64,000 nt of DNA from Bryopsis sp. KO-2023 (taxonomy: Eukaryota; Chlorophyta; Ulvophyceae; Bryopsidales; Bryopsidaceae), in NCBI GenBank assembly GCA_030272585.1, contig BSYQ01000003.1:2542001-2606000 (forward strand), read 5' to 3'. Positions 46,407 to 56,214 of the stretch are shown piece by piece (positions within the stretch are counted from its first letter, which is position 1; every line of letters begins with the position of its first letter). A program made the translations under genes and the position numbers. The notes under the pieces were generated by a model. That model was not told the DNA's origin. It saw nothing but the letters and a program-made list of their open reading frames with translations, and made no database searches.

Positions 46407-48516
46407 TCATTCTCTGCTCGTATCTCCCGACCTGCCCATGGTGGACTCCCACGACCGCTTCGTCCCTCTGCGAGACTGAGCTTCCATTCCAGATACAACT
46501 TTCCAGCTGCTGTCAGGTCGATCGGTTTCGTTCCTATCGAAGTTTGTCACTGCCTGTTCGCACACCCAGTTGTTTGCATACCTCGTTCGAAATAGATCAA
46601 AGCCAATAAAGAGACGTAAATCCAAGTGAAGATGTACCTTGTCTCCTCTAAATTTGATGGCAGCCAGGTCGTACGCTCTTGCAGCTTTTTCCTCAGAATC
46701 GAAGGTCCCCAGATACTGAAGGCAGCAGCAGAGTTAGCTCAAAATCTGTGCAGAGCAATATCGATACGTTCACCAGGCCGTACTCACCAGGTATCTATCA
46801 CCTTCAACACGCCCTATTCTAGCTTCCCATTTCCCATGCTGATGGTGACGAGTTACCCCACGATATTTTGACGCCCCACGAGAGAAACCACTGCTGTGTC
46901 GTCTGAGCATTTTCACCACTACTTGCTTTTCGGTGTTTTGGAGATATTCCAGATCCAAAGCGTAGTCTTTGGCGTCAAACTAGATGTGTAGAAGAAACGA
47001 ACGTCGCTCAAATGGCCCCCCATTGCGGGAAATGGTATCTTTTAGCTTGGGAAAATTCGAAACGCGCTACATCTAGTGAACTGACATATTCAGACGCCTT
47101 TATATTTTGAACTGACATATTCAGACACCTTCCAATGCACTTCACATATACCGATTTTGCATCCAAATTTCACATACCACAATAGACACAAAATAATAGA
47201 TAAAGTCACATGCAAAACAAGGGAATTTCTCATATACAGTGTTCAGGATGCCCAGCATTGATAGCCAGAGGAGTATTTTTGCCTACATTGAGCAATGCTG
47301 AATCCCCCCAGAAAGCGATGGCGGCCCGATCGTAAGCCCTGGCTGCATGCACCTCAGTTTCATATCCCCCCAAGTATATCTGTTTCCCTCTTTTCCGGCC
47401 TTTCGACGCTTTCGTTTTTCTTATGACAGAGGAGTCCCACAAATGAGCTTCATATTTGCCAGTCCATCGGTGCCTGGCGCAGATACGATCGTCAAACGAT
47501 GTTTTCAACACGAGAGGAACCAAGCTCAAATGACAAACTACGATTCTTACTTCGTAACGCCACGATACTGCGAGGAGGAATTCATTTTGTTTCGCTCCCG
47601 CCTCTGTGTCGCTCTTATTTTTTGTTCTTTTGAAGGTTTAGAGGTTTCCGCCTCTTCCTCTGTTGCAAAAACATTGTTTTCAGTCCAAGTGTGTATTGTG
47701 AGTGAATCAAATCCGATTTCTCAGCCGTTTTCAGCCAATTCTACCTTGAATTGGAGCGTAAACATAACGTTCCTTGCCACCAGGAACAGCAGCTGGGGAT
47801 TCTGGTGTCAGCTCTGTTCTCTTGGAGGTATCTGAAACGTTTGCTTCGGGGGGGCCTTCCTGGTGGTTCGTGCTGCTGCTTCTCCCTGTGGGACACAGAC
47901 TAATAATCAAAACATCTCCCGGAAGCCACAGAGGAATGTTTGTTGCTTGGACACAAAAACTCAAAGCAAATCGAAGAGCATCATTGAAAGTCAAAAAAGG
48001 TCAATCTGCACAGTGTAAACTTCGTCTATGTGCAATCCTGGCTTCGTCAATCACCACCGATATTTCACACAAGTCCAGTTTTTCAAATTAACACGCACAT
48101 GAGGGCACTTCAAGTGGGAGATCTGGTGAACGAGAAATCGAGGGAGGATGCACTGGGCATGGTGGTGGAGGCTGTACTTCGTTTTGGGTTTGCCCAAAAA
48201 CAGCTATTGCTTGGGTAAGGTATCTTTGATCTCGCGGCCACAGCGCCGCCGCCCACTGTTCTCTGGTGAGGGATATCTGGACTTCTTGGAACATGGGCTG
48301 CACCACGGTGCACAGAACTCCGCTGTGATCTGGGTGCCAGAAGAGGCAGTTCGGGTTTCCCTGAGAGCCATAGCCATGGCTGTGCGGAATCACTGGGGCT
48401 GCGGTGTAGAACATTGTGTGTTCGGATTCTTCCACAGAACAGCGCTGGTGTAATATTTTTGACCCAAGTTGACCGTCGTCATAGACCGTCAGTCTTGTGC
48501 ATGGATATGAATGCAA
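46407..48516 (-). CDS. AP2/ERF transcription factor with two AP2 domains (AINTEGUMENTA-like)
   Basis: DNA-binding regulator of the AP2 subfamily. Seven exons close in phase to 443 residues: 48099-48516, 47745-47885, 47551-47719, 47287-47473, 46788-46979, 46638-46715, 46407-46553. Repeat 1 starts YRGVTK at the end of exon 3 and continues [13 protein letters not shown] in exon 4. It carries an ANT-type insertion ([18 protein letters not shown] before IYLGGY). A linker ([14 protein letters not shown]) leads to repeat 2: [20 protein letters not shown], then [19 protein letters not shown], then [14 protein letters not shown] and AVTNFD. Basic QRRER before repeat 1 may be a nuclear signal. Exon 1 is Pro/Gln-rich without a known domain; its start (48516 or 48414) and its splice at 48099 are the weakest parts. 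A tyrosine-recombinase retrotransposon begins 30 bp upstream of the 48516 start. Confidence 0.88.
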
Positions 48517-48546
48517 AATAAAATCGTGGAAAATTGTTTGGGAAGC

Positions 48547-48662
48547 TTATGGAAAAAACTGGCTCGAAGTACCCACCCCAACACAACCACACAGACACTC
48601 CAAAAAATCATTCATTCAACCTTTTAAAAAACTGTCCCATATGTTCGAAAATCAAATATGCC
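48547..48662 (-). repeat. Split repeat A, copy 1
   Basis: 116 bp starting TTATGGAAAAAACTGGC, repeated at 48978-49093. Outer end of the element. Confidence 0.92.
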
Positions 48663-48789
48663 TTTGTCCGAAAGAGATTACCCCTTATACAAAATCCTCA
48701 TTCATTTCCCTGTAACTCTCTTTTCCCCGTGCAGGACTTAAACAAAAAACTGCACAAAATACCAAAGAAAAACGGGCCGGGTGGGCGGG

Positions 48790-48977
48790 AAAAGCAAAAA
48801 GGTGGCGAGAACATAAGGACAACGCCTTTTAAAGCCACAAACTAGAACAAGGCGCACGCTGCCCCAAACACAAACGCAAGCGCTGCCACAAATGCGTCAG
48901 CCGCGGCTGACTGTGCCAGCAAAACCCGCCCAGTACCGATCCAGTCCATAAACTCATGAACTGGAAGTTAATAACAT
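48790..48977 (-). repeat. Split repeat B, copy 1
   Basis: 188 bp starting AAAAGCAAAAAGGTGGCG and ending GTTAATAACAT, repeated at 52916-53103. Directly abuts copy 2 of repeat A. A unique spacer of 127 bp (48663-48789) separates it from A copy 1. Confidence 0.92.
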
Positions 48978-49093
48978 TTATGGAAAAAACTGGCTCGAAG
49001 TACCCACCCCAACACAACCACACAGACACTCCAAAAAATCATTCATTCAACCTTTTAAAAAACTGTCCCATATGTTCGAAAATCAAATATGCC
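48978..49093 (-). repeat. Split repeat A, copy 2
   Basis: 116 bp, matches 48547-48662. Ends 18 bp before the recombinase stop codon. Confidence 0.92.
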
Positions 49094-49111
49094 CACCGAA
49101 CCGCCACTGCG

Positions 49112-51370
49112 TCACTCGAAGACAGAAGTATCGTCGAGAAAAGACGCAGGAGGCGCAGACAAGCCCGCGAACAAGGTAGCGCCAAAGGGTGCTGCCGAAG
49201 CTGCCAAGTCCAAATAACGCCAGATTGCGTTAGAGCGGGCAGACCATCCACCCCAAATGCGCAGCTTCCAAACGGGAACGCCGGAATGGAGAGCCGCTGT
49301 AGCGCCACCACGACGCAGAGAGTGCGAAGTCCAGTCGCCTGGGGGCAGCATAGGTTGGTAGAACTCACAGAAGGCTTGAAACCGGGTGCGAATGGAGGCA
49401 CCGGTGGTGGGGGGAGGGTCATCAGGTAACTGCCAAATGTAGGAAGACTCCGTGCCAGCAGCGATCCAGGCTTCGCGACGCCGGGAAAAATAGAGCAGGT
49501 ATAGGTCCAGGAGAAAGGAGGGGAGATCCCTGAGGGTGCGCAGGCGCAACCGCTGCGAACTTTGGGAGCCGACGCCCTTGGTATAGCGCTCGCGAAAAAA
49601 GAGTGCGTTGTCGGCCAACAAAACCTCCAGGTCTCCTTCCAAAACCCCGGCGCCGCTGCAGGATCGAGAGAAAAACAAGTAGAGGGTGGTCACGAGCAGG
49701 ACGTCACGAAAAGGCGCCAATGCCAGCTCGGGCGTCACAGTCGCCAAAATGCGTTCCAAAACGCGAGGCGAAAACGCCTGAATGGCGTCGTCTCGTGGCC
49801 TCTCCTTGCCCCAACCACTGAGCACGCCGTTGATCATGCTGGTAAAAGTCAAAAGCTCCCAACCGAGAAGTTTCATCACACTTGCAATTCCAGAAAGGTA
49901 AGTGGTGGCGGTCGTCACAACCACTGAGCCGGAGGCCTTCATGGCATGGACGTAAGCCAGCAAGGTAGACTCGTCGGGAGGAAAAGCCTCAAATAGTTCG
50001 CCAAGACAAAACAATAAAAACCGAGAAAACTGGGGGCGCAACCCCTTCTGTGTACTTGGCGCCAACGCATTCAAACGCTGTTGCAACAAAGCCAAACCTC
50101 TCTCCTCTCCCAACGTAGCCAGCTGTTGTGACCAAAACTCCGAATAGTCGTTCAGCACCAGACGGGTGATCCAGTCTCCGTCTGATAAACACTCCAGCGC
50201 CAACTTGAGGCGTTCGGCGGTACGGTCCCTCCGAAACGTCCTGGAATGATCGTGCTCGCGCTCGGAGGAAAAGTCACTATCCTCTTGGCCGACGCTGCTA
50301 TCCGTTGGAACCACGCGCGGTGTCCCCAATGGGGAACTAGGCACAAAGCTGGCAGGCGATGTCGGAGTAGAAACTCGATAGTCGTCGGTAACTCCGAAAG
50401 TGGGGGGAACACCCAATTGCGTTCCGTCCGCCAGCTCGCAATGGGATGACGTAAGCAGTCGCCCCCCTCTGTGCCCGACTCCTCCTGTAATGAGTGGTAC
50501 CGTCCGAGTTGACGAGTCCCCAAGGATGCGAACCGGTCGCACGTGCAGTGGTACTGGCGTTGGATAGTCGTGAATAACGACGGGTGTAGTCTGTACTCCT
50601 CGGCTGACGTGAGTCGGGACAGTATGTCGGGCATATGGTTGTCCTTGGACGGAATCCACTTGAGCTCCATGTCGATCCCCAATGAATCCAGGAGGCGATA
50701 CACGTGACTGTACGTGCGATGTAACGCGCTGGAACGGGAAGTCTGCCGACTCAGCACCCAGCGAGTGACCAAACTGTCTGTCACCAGGGTGATGCGTTGA
50801 TTGCGCAGTTCCGATTTGAAATAATCGACGGCTTTGCGCACCGCCGTAATCTCCAATCCGTTGATGTGCTCCTTCTCCGTGTGTTGCCAGAAACCCGCGG
50901 CGAGTGCTGGAACTCTCTGTCCAGGGGTTTCCAACTTCGCTCCCCACCCCGTTGTACTGGCGTCGACGCTCAAAGTGTGAGTCGGAAGGGGAGGCCAAAG
51001 TGCCATGGAAACTGTGTTGGGATCCAGCTTCTGCCAATGGCGGAGCTCCTCCAAAGCTGGTCGCGACACCTGAACTCGGCTGCTCCAAGAACGCAGGCCT
51101 TGTAGACATCGGTAGAGGTGGTGGAGCCAGTAGCGCGTCCCTGGAATGGCGAGGCGACACGACTGCGCATACCCTGTGAACTGCGCGAGAACTCGAGCGG
51201 GCAATCGTCGCCCCTTCTGCAATGCTGTAACTCGCACTCGGCGAGCGAGCTTCTTGAGCTTCGCCAGCCTGTGTGGAGGCAAAATAAATAAGCACGACTC
51301 GGTATCGACAAGAAAACCGAGGTGCTGTAATCGTCGCTGTGGTTTCCAGGAAGATTTTTCTTCCTTCCAC
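49112..51370 (-). CDS. Retrotransposon tyrosine recombinase (with long overlapping upstream frame)
   Basis: The frame is 752 codons. The C-terminal part (from about 50200 leftward) is a phage-integrase-type tyrosine recombinase: a helical N-terminal segment (LLQQRLNALAPSTQKGLRPQ), a candidate first arginine in LFFSRSCSGAG, the HxxR box in SHSLRRGGATAALHSG, the Trp in WGGWS and the nucleophile in IWRYLD. It would integrate a circular DNA intermediate. The first 400 or so codons overlap the RT/RNase H gene in another frame and are Ser/Pro/Arg-rich. Overlapping ORFs are common in DIRS-type elements, and the true recombinase start may be well inside. Confidence 0.85.
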   Translation of the reverse strand: MEGRKIFLETTATITAPRFSCRYRVVLIYFASTQAGEAQEARSPSASYSIAEGATIARSSSRAVHRVCAVVSPRHSRDALLAPPPLPMSTRPAFLEQPSSGVATSFGGAPPLAEAGSQHSFHGTLASPSDSHFERRRQYNGVGSEVGNPWTESSSTRRGFLATHGEGAHQRIGDYGGAQSRRLFQIGTAQSTHHPGDRQFGHSLGAESADFPFQRVTSHVQSRVSPPGFIGDRHGAQVDSVQGQPYARHTVPTHVSRGVQTTPVVIHDYPTPVPLHVRPVRILGDSSTRTVPLITGGVGHRGGRLLTSSHCELADGTQLGVPPTFGVTDDYRVSTPTSPASFVPSSPLGTPRVVPTDSSVGQEDSDFSSEREHDHSRTFRRDRTAERLKLALECLSDGDWITRLVLNDYSEFWSQQLATLGEERGLALLQQRLNALAPSTQKGLRPQFSRFLLFCLGELFEAFPPDESTLLAYVHAMKASGSVVVTTATTYLSGIASVMKLLGWELLTFTSMINGVLSGWGKERPRDDAIQAFSPRVLERILATVTPELALAPFRDVLLVTTLYLFFSRSCSGAGVLEGDLEVLLADNALFFRERYTKGVGSQSSQRLRLRTLRDLPSFLLDLYLLYFSRRREAWIAAGTESSYIWQLPDDPPPTTGASIRTRFQAFCEFYQPMLPPGDWTSHSLRRGGATAALHSGVPVWKLRIWGGWSARSNAIWRYLDLAASAAPFGATLFAGLSAPPASFLDDTSVFE

Positions 51371-52170
51371 TGTAATCCCATTTGATTCATCATCCCCTTG
51401 ACTAAAGTCCCAAAAATTTCTAACTCAGTGGGGTCACCATGCATCCCCATAAAATCGTCGAGATACCAAGTGATTCGAACTGGATCGGTCGAATTCCGAT
51501 ATCGATCCCAAAATTTGAAAATAAAATCATCCTCCCCCTGAGATTCAAGATGAGTAACCCCTGCTGGGTTCCTAAGAAATCTAATGAACTGTTGGATCAA
51601 TTCACAAAAAAGAAGGGGAGAACCCCTGTACCCGAAAGGAAGTGAGGTGCAACGAAAAAATTCACCCTCCATCTCAAACTCAAAAAATTCCTGATCGTCA
51701 GGGTGTATTCCTAGATGAAAAAACGCATCCTTCAAATCCCACTTGATGAGATAATCATTAGGTCGGAGATGAGTAGAAAGTGACCTAAGATCCTCATATT
51801 GAACTGGGTGAGGTTCGACCTGGCGATTCAACGGTCGCAAATCGATGATCAACCGCTTACCGCTAACCTCTCCGTTCTCGTTTCGTTTATCTACTAAAAA
51901 AGCGTGACTGCAAATCCCACTCGCGCTAGGCGCTGCGATTTTCTGAATCGCCCCTTTTCTGAGATAATCCTGTTTTATTTTTTCCCATTCGTCGTTTTTT
52001 TCGAAAGGTCTCACTCTTTTTTTCGGTCGAACTGGGTCGGGTACGCCGACAAACCTGGCGCGAATACCGTTTCTGATACGGTTGAGCACCCTTTGGCTCG
52101 TCCCCACTCTGACCCATTCCTGATAACGAGCTCGTACCTGGAGCGAAGTCCACGCCTGGTACGGATCCAT
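50152..52170 (-). CDS. Retrotransposon reverse transcriptase and RNase H
   Basis: 672 residues. RT motifs: KRLIIDLRPLN, IKWDLKDAFFHLGI, TSLPFGYRGSPLLFCEL and the catalytic box WYLDDFMG. RNase H follows with LSVDASTTGWG, the ITAVRKAV glutamate helix and LVTDSLVTRWVL, then the SKDNHMPDILSRL stretch. Its ATG shares one base with the stop of the upstream gag-like frame (TAATG), which suggests termination-reinitiation. The C-terminal tail after about residue 560 is unassigned and overlaps the recombinase frame. Confidence 0.92.
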   Translation of the reverse strand: MDPYQAWTSLQVRARYQEWVRVGTSQRVLNRIRNGIRARFVGVPDPVRPKKRVRPFEKNDEWEKIKQDYLRKGAIQKIAAPSASGICSHAFLVDKRNENGEVSGKRLIIDLRPLNRQVEPHPVQYEDLRSLSTHLRPNDYLIKWDLKDAFFHLGIHPDDQEFFEFEMEGEFFRCTSLPFGYRGSPLLFCELIQQFIRFLRNPAGVTHLESQGEDDFIFKFWDRYRNSTDPVRITWYLDDFMGMHGDPTELEIFGTLVKGMMNQMGLQWKEEKSSWKPQRRLQHLGFLVDTESCLFILPPHRLAKLKKLARRVRVTALQKGRRLPARVLAQFTGYAQSCRLAIPGTRYWLHHLYRCLQGLRSWSSRVQVSRPALEELRHWQKLDPNTVSMALWPPLPTHTLSVDASTTGWGAKLETPGQRVPALAAGFWQHTEKEHINGLEITAVRKAVDYFKSELRNQRITLVTDSLVTRWVLSRQTSRSSALHRTYSHVYRLLDSLGIDMELKWIPSKDNHMPDILSRLTSAEEYRLHPSLFTTIQRQYHCTCDRFASLGTRQLGRYHSLQEESGTEGGDCLRHPIASWRTERNWVFPPLSELPTTIEFLLRHRLPALCLVPHWGHRAWFQRIAASAKRIVTFPPSASTIIPGRFGGTVPPNASSWRWSVYQTETGSPVWC

Positions 52171-52853
52171 TATTCCGTTTTAGTGGTTTTTTCCTTTCCT
52201 CGGTCGCGAAAGCCTCCACTGCTTCCCGATCCACTTTCGTTTCGTTTTCGTCCCTGAGGTCGCGATCCCTGAGCGCGTTGTTGTCCTAGTGACTTAGAAA
52301 GAGACTTTAAGTAATCTTCGCTCAAACTCTCGAGCGTACTGACGGTCCTAGTTCCGCTAAACTGCTTCGCCGCGAAAGAAAGGCGTATTTTTTCTTGCAG
52401 TAGTTTCCACGCCCCAGGGTGACTATCACCACTATCTGCTTTCAATCGCAACACTTCTAAACTTTCAACCGAGAGAACGAGAGTCCTGTAGAAACCTTGG
52501 GCGTAAGGCCCTAAAACTTGGCGCACTGCAGGCGGCGTGTGCGGACTACACAGGATCGTCAAAAAACCGCTGGTGAGATCAAACAAAGCCGAGACAACCG
52601 GCGACCAAGTGCGAAGCTCGCTCCCAAAGCCCCCAGGGCCGAGTTTTTCCAACAAACGATACCCTTGCACGGTCCCTTCGATAGGGAAGTAGTCTCCGAT
52701 CGTAGTTCCACTTGGACGGTCGACCGGGTTAGTCGTAACGTGGGGTACTTTTTCGAGCGCGGTAACAAAAGACTGCCTTACGTAGGCTTCGTCAAAATTT
52801 CCTAGGTCCTGGCCTAGTATGTGTCGCAAAGCTTCTAGCAAAGCGTTTTCCAT
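52170..52853 (-). CDS. Retrotransposon gag-like protein
   Basis: 227-residue first ORF of the element. Helical, with MENALLEALRHILGQDLGNF at the start and a basic, Gly/Ser/Arg-rich end (GRKRNESGSGSSGG) suited to nucleic-acid binding. No zinc knuckle. Assigned by position (first ORF before RT) and composition, not by motif. Confidence 0.7.
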   Translation of the reverse strand: MENALLEALRHILGQDLGNFDEAYVRQSFVTALEKVPHVTTNPVDRPSGTTIGDYFPIEGTVQGYRLLEKLGPGGFGSELRTWSPVVSALFDLTSGFLTILCSPHTPPAVRQVLGPYAQGFYRTLVLSVESLEVLRLKADSGDSHPGAWKLLQEKIRLSFAAKQFSGTRTVSTLESLSEDYLKSLSKSLGQQRAQGSRPQGRKRNESGSGSSGGFRDRGKEKTTKTE

Positions 52854-52915
52854 TCGGGGTAAAGATCTCCTTCAAGGAGCCGAACCGTTCACGGGAGTGA
52901 AGGTCGGTTTTTGCA

Positions 52916-53103
52916 AAAAGCAAAAAGGTGGCGAGAACATAAGGACAACGCCTTTTAAAGCCACAAACTAGAACAAGGCGCACGCTGCCCCAAACACAAA
53001 CGCAAGCGCTGCCACAAATGCGTCAGCCGCGGCTGACTGTGCCAGCAAAACCCGCCCAGTACCGATCCAGTCCATAAACTCATGAACTGGAAGTTAATAA
53101 CAT
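52916..53103 (-). repeat. Split repeat B, copy 2
   Basis: 188 bp, matches 48790-48977 over its full length by direct reading. This is the 5' end of the element in its own orientation, 62 bp before the gag-like ATG. Confidence 0.92.
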
Positions 53104-53952
53104 CAACAGGCGATTATCAGCCAACACTGATAATGCTGTTGTGCGGGCGCATGGATATTAGTACATTCAGAAAGGAATGCACCCGATAAGCCGCCGCAGT
53201 GGAAACTACAGCCAAGACCACACTGGCATATGTATGCACGATTGTTTGCTAGCTTGTATGCTCCAGGCCCACAGAGGGTGATCGATCTCTATTGCGTATT
53301 AGCTTGGATTTCGGTTTGATATTCCCCAGTATGTGGTGCGCCCTTAGGCTGTGAGATTAGGCCGTTGGAAGTAGTGGATAGGGTGTATATATTGGGTGCA
53401 TCTCAGCGCTCCTTGTCTGGTCTTGTTTGTTTGTTTGCTTGTAAAGAGGACTCTGTTGTATTCCTTCTATATTCTCGCACAGGCTCAAATTTCTGGATGC
53501 AAGACAGTAATGTATCAAAGAGGTCAGTATTTAGATCCACACAATCCAACACAAAACATTGGTATTGGTGCTGCGTCGTTTGTAAGGGTGTTGGAAGGCT
53601 TGACTTTCTTTGCTTCCCAGCCTTCACACACACACATAATCATAATTACAACCCACAGCAAAAGAGAGCCATCACCAGCCTTCGATCAACACAAAGAACA
53701 AAATATAATCAAATCAGCCTAACTCACATTGTGAAAAGCCGATCTCCAACACACAGAACGCAAACGCGACGCATTCTGGTCGTAGTCCAACGATCATTGA
53801 ATCCTGTGGGGCTTTCAATCAACCAACCAACCAATGATCACATCAACCAAAAGGCTTGATAAAACGGCTTGAGAGTTGAACACCCCGTCCGTTTGTCCGT
53901 TCTCAAACTCACAACAATACTATCCTATCCGCCTTTGCCGCCTGTTAGAGAA
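53104..53952. other. Intergenic stretch upstream of ferredoxin 1
   Basis: No gene. Open frames here are shadows. It contains a TTTG microsatellite (53426-53440), a CA run (53625-53635) and the second copy of the 39-bp dispersed repeat. The promoter of the ferredoxin gene should be at the right side; no clear TATA box. Confidence 0.45.
53638..53676 (+). repeat. 39-bp dispersed repeat, copy 2
   Basis: Identical to 37660-37698. Flanks differ on both sides, and the terminal inverted repeats of the transposon that carries copy 1 are absent here. Confidence 0.85.
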
Positions 53953-54853
<901 letters not shown>

Positions 54854-56214
54854 GTGATGACAGCGCAGAGCGGAGTTTTGTATCAATTGGGGATTCGGGT
54901 TTCAAAGGACGATAATATTAATTAGTACTGATTCATATTAGGGATTTTTTGTTGTCAGATCATTGGTGTAATGATTTCATTATCAATCAATTTTGGGGAT
55001 GCCATGGTTACACCAGTTGATTGTCATACTGAGGGTGGGCATCAATGGAGTAATTGGTGGAAAGGATAAGCACATGCAGTGACCTTTGCAGTCATGGTTG
55101 GTGGTGTCGTCTTCCTATGGAAATTTTTCCAAGTGGCAAAAGCTAACCACAGAGTTGGATGATAACATGTACTTGACCTCTCGTTCAGATTTCTGAACAC
55201 CTTATTTTGTTGCTGAGAGGGGGGGGGATAAACAAAAATGCCAACAAGATGCCGTCTCGCTGGTTCCTTTGCCCAATCTCATCCACATTACTGGAGAAGA
55301 GGGATCGGTTTAATCAATCAAAAGACAGAATGTCTTTATTATGTGCAATCATATTTTCATTTTGAAATAAAAAGATTGCTGCGGTTTCTCTTCACAACAG
55401 TTTCACCTTGTTTTCACGATCGTGCAACCTTTTCTGGCTGAACCATTCTTTTATTTATGAGGTTCTGGAATTTTGGTGGGGGAGAAACAGAGTGGATGAC
55501 TTGGAACCCCCCCCCAACCACATCTTTTTTCACCAATTTTGGAATTTTATTCTAAAAGAATGATTGAACCTGGAAGTGTTTTGGTGAATCTTTAAATTAA
55601 AACCTTCTCCAACTATCCGCAGGGAAAAAAATAACTCTTGATGAACACAAGAGAGTTTGCATTCCAAACTTGAACCTTGTATTTTCATCTGACAAAAAAA
55701 TTTAAAGATCTATCTAAATGCACACTTAGCGTATCAAAATTAGTGGATCGACGTTCCCAACAAACTTGAGACAACCAAAGGGTGGTGGTGACCAGCAGTC
55801 ATCAATATATATCAGCATCAGTCCAATCAGTGGGGGGAGTATTATCAAAAACTAGAAAGAATGAAAAAGAAAGAAAAAAAACATTTGATGCTTTAGTAAT
55901 ATTGTTTTTTCAAGGGGCAGGGAGGTGGCCAGCTTAGTCAGAAACAGTTCAGTATTTAGAGCCCAAAGGCATGCCGATAATGGGTTTGCCCGACACCATT
56001 AACAACACTGAGATCACTGTTCAAAAGTGCACATGACCAAGAAGAAAAACGAGGGGGATGCATCCGGTGAATTCGAATGAAAAAAAGCCATTACACTCCC
56101 CGAAAACAGGCAAGACCAAAACTGCCAACCACGAAAGCGTGGCCCAAAATTCCCACAGAGTGAGATGCAAATCCGAGATGAAAACGGAACAAAAACATGC
56201 GACCAAATACGCTC
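54854..56214. other. Intergenic stretch between the two ferredoxins
   Basis: No gene recognised. AT-rich, with a G-run at 55220-55228, a C-run at 55507-55515 and a short AT microsatellite near 55805. Holds the 3' UTRs of both convergent ferredoxins. Confidence 0.5.

Larger units (their letters stand above)
48547..53103 (-). mobile_element. Tyrosine-recombinase retrotransposon (Ngaro/PAT-like) with split direct repeats
   Basis: Complete 4,557-bp element on the minus strand. Repeats lie in the order A1-B1-A2-(genes)-B2 on the plus strand. Read along the element this is the split-direct-repeat layout (first repeat, ORFs, second repeat, first repeat copy, second repeat copy) of Ngaro and PAT elements. 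Genes in order: gag-like, RT plus RNase H, tyrosine recombinase. There is no DDE integrase and no aspartic protease, and I see no methyltransferase-like domain after RNase H, which favours Ngaro-like over DIRS/PAT. No target duplication, as expected for recombinase-mediated insertion. All three frames are open, so it may be active. Confidence 0.9.

Noticed and set aside
47474..47529. A degenerate first AP2 repeat lacking YRG
   Set aside because: The missing YRGVTK is found in an upstream exon and splices in phase, so the repeat is complete.
53365..53859. 164-codon plus-strand frame before ferredoxin 1
   Set aside because: It crosses microsatellites and a dispersed repeat and has no recognisable domain.
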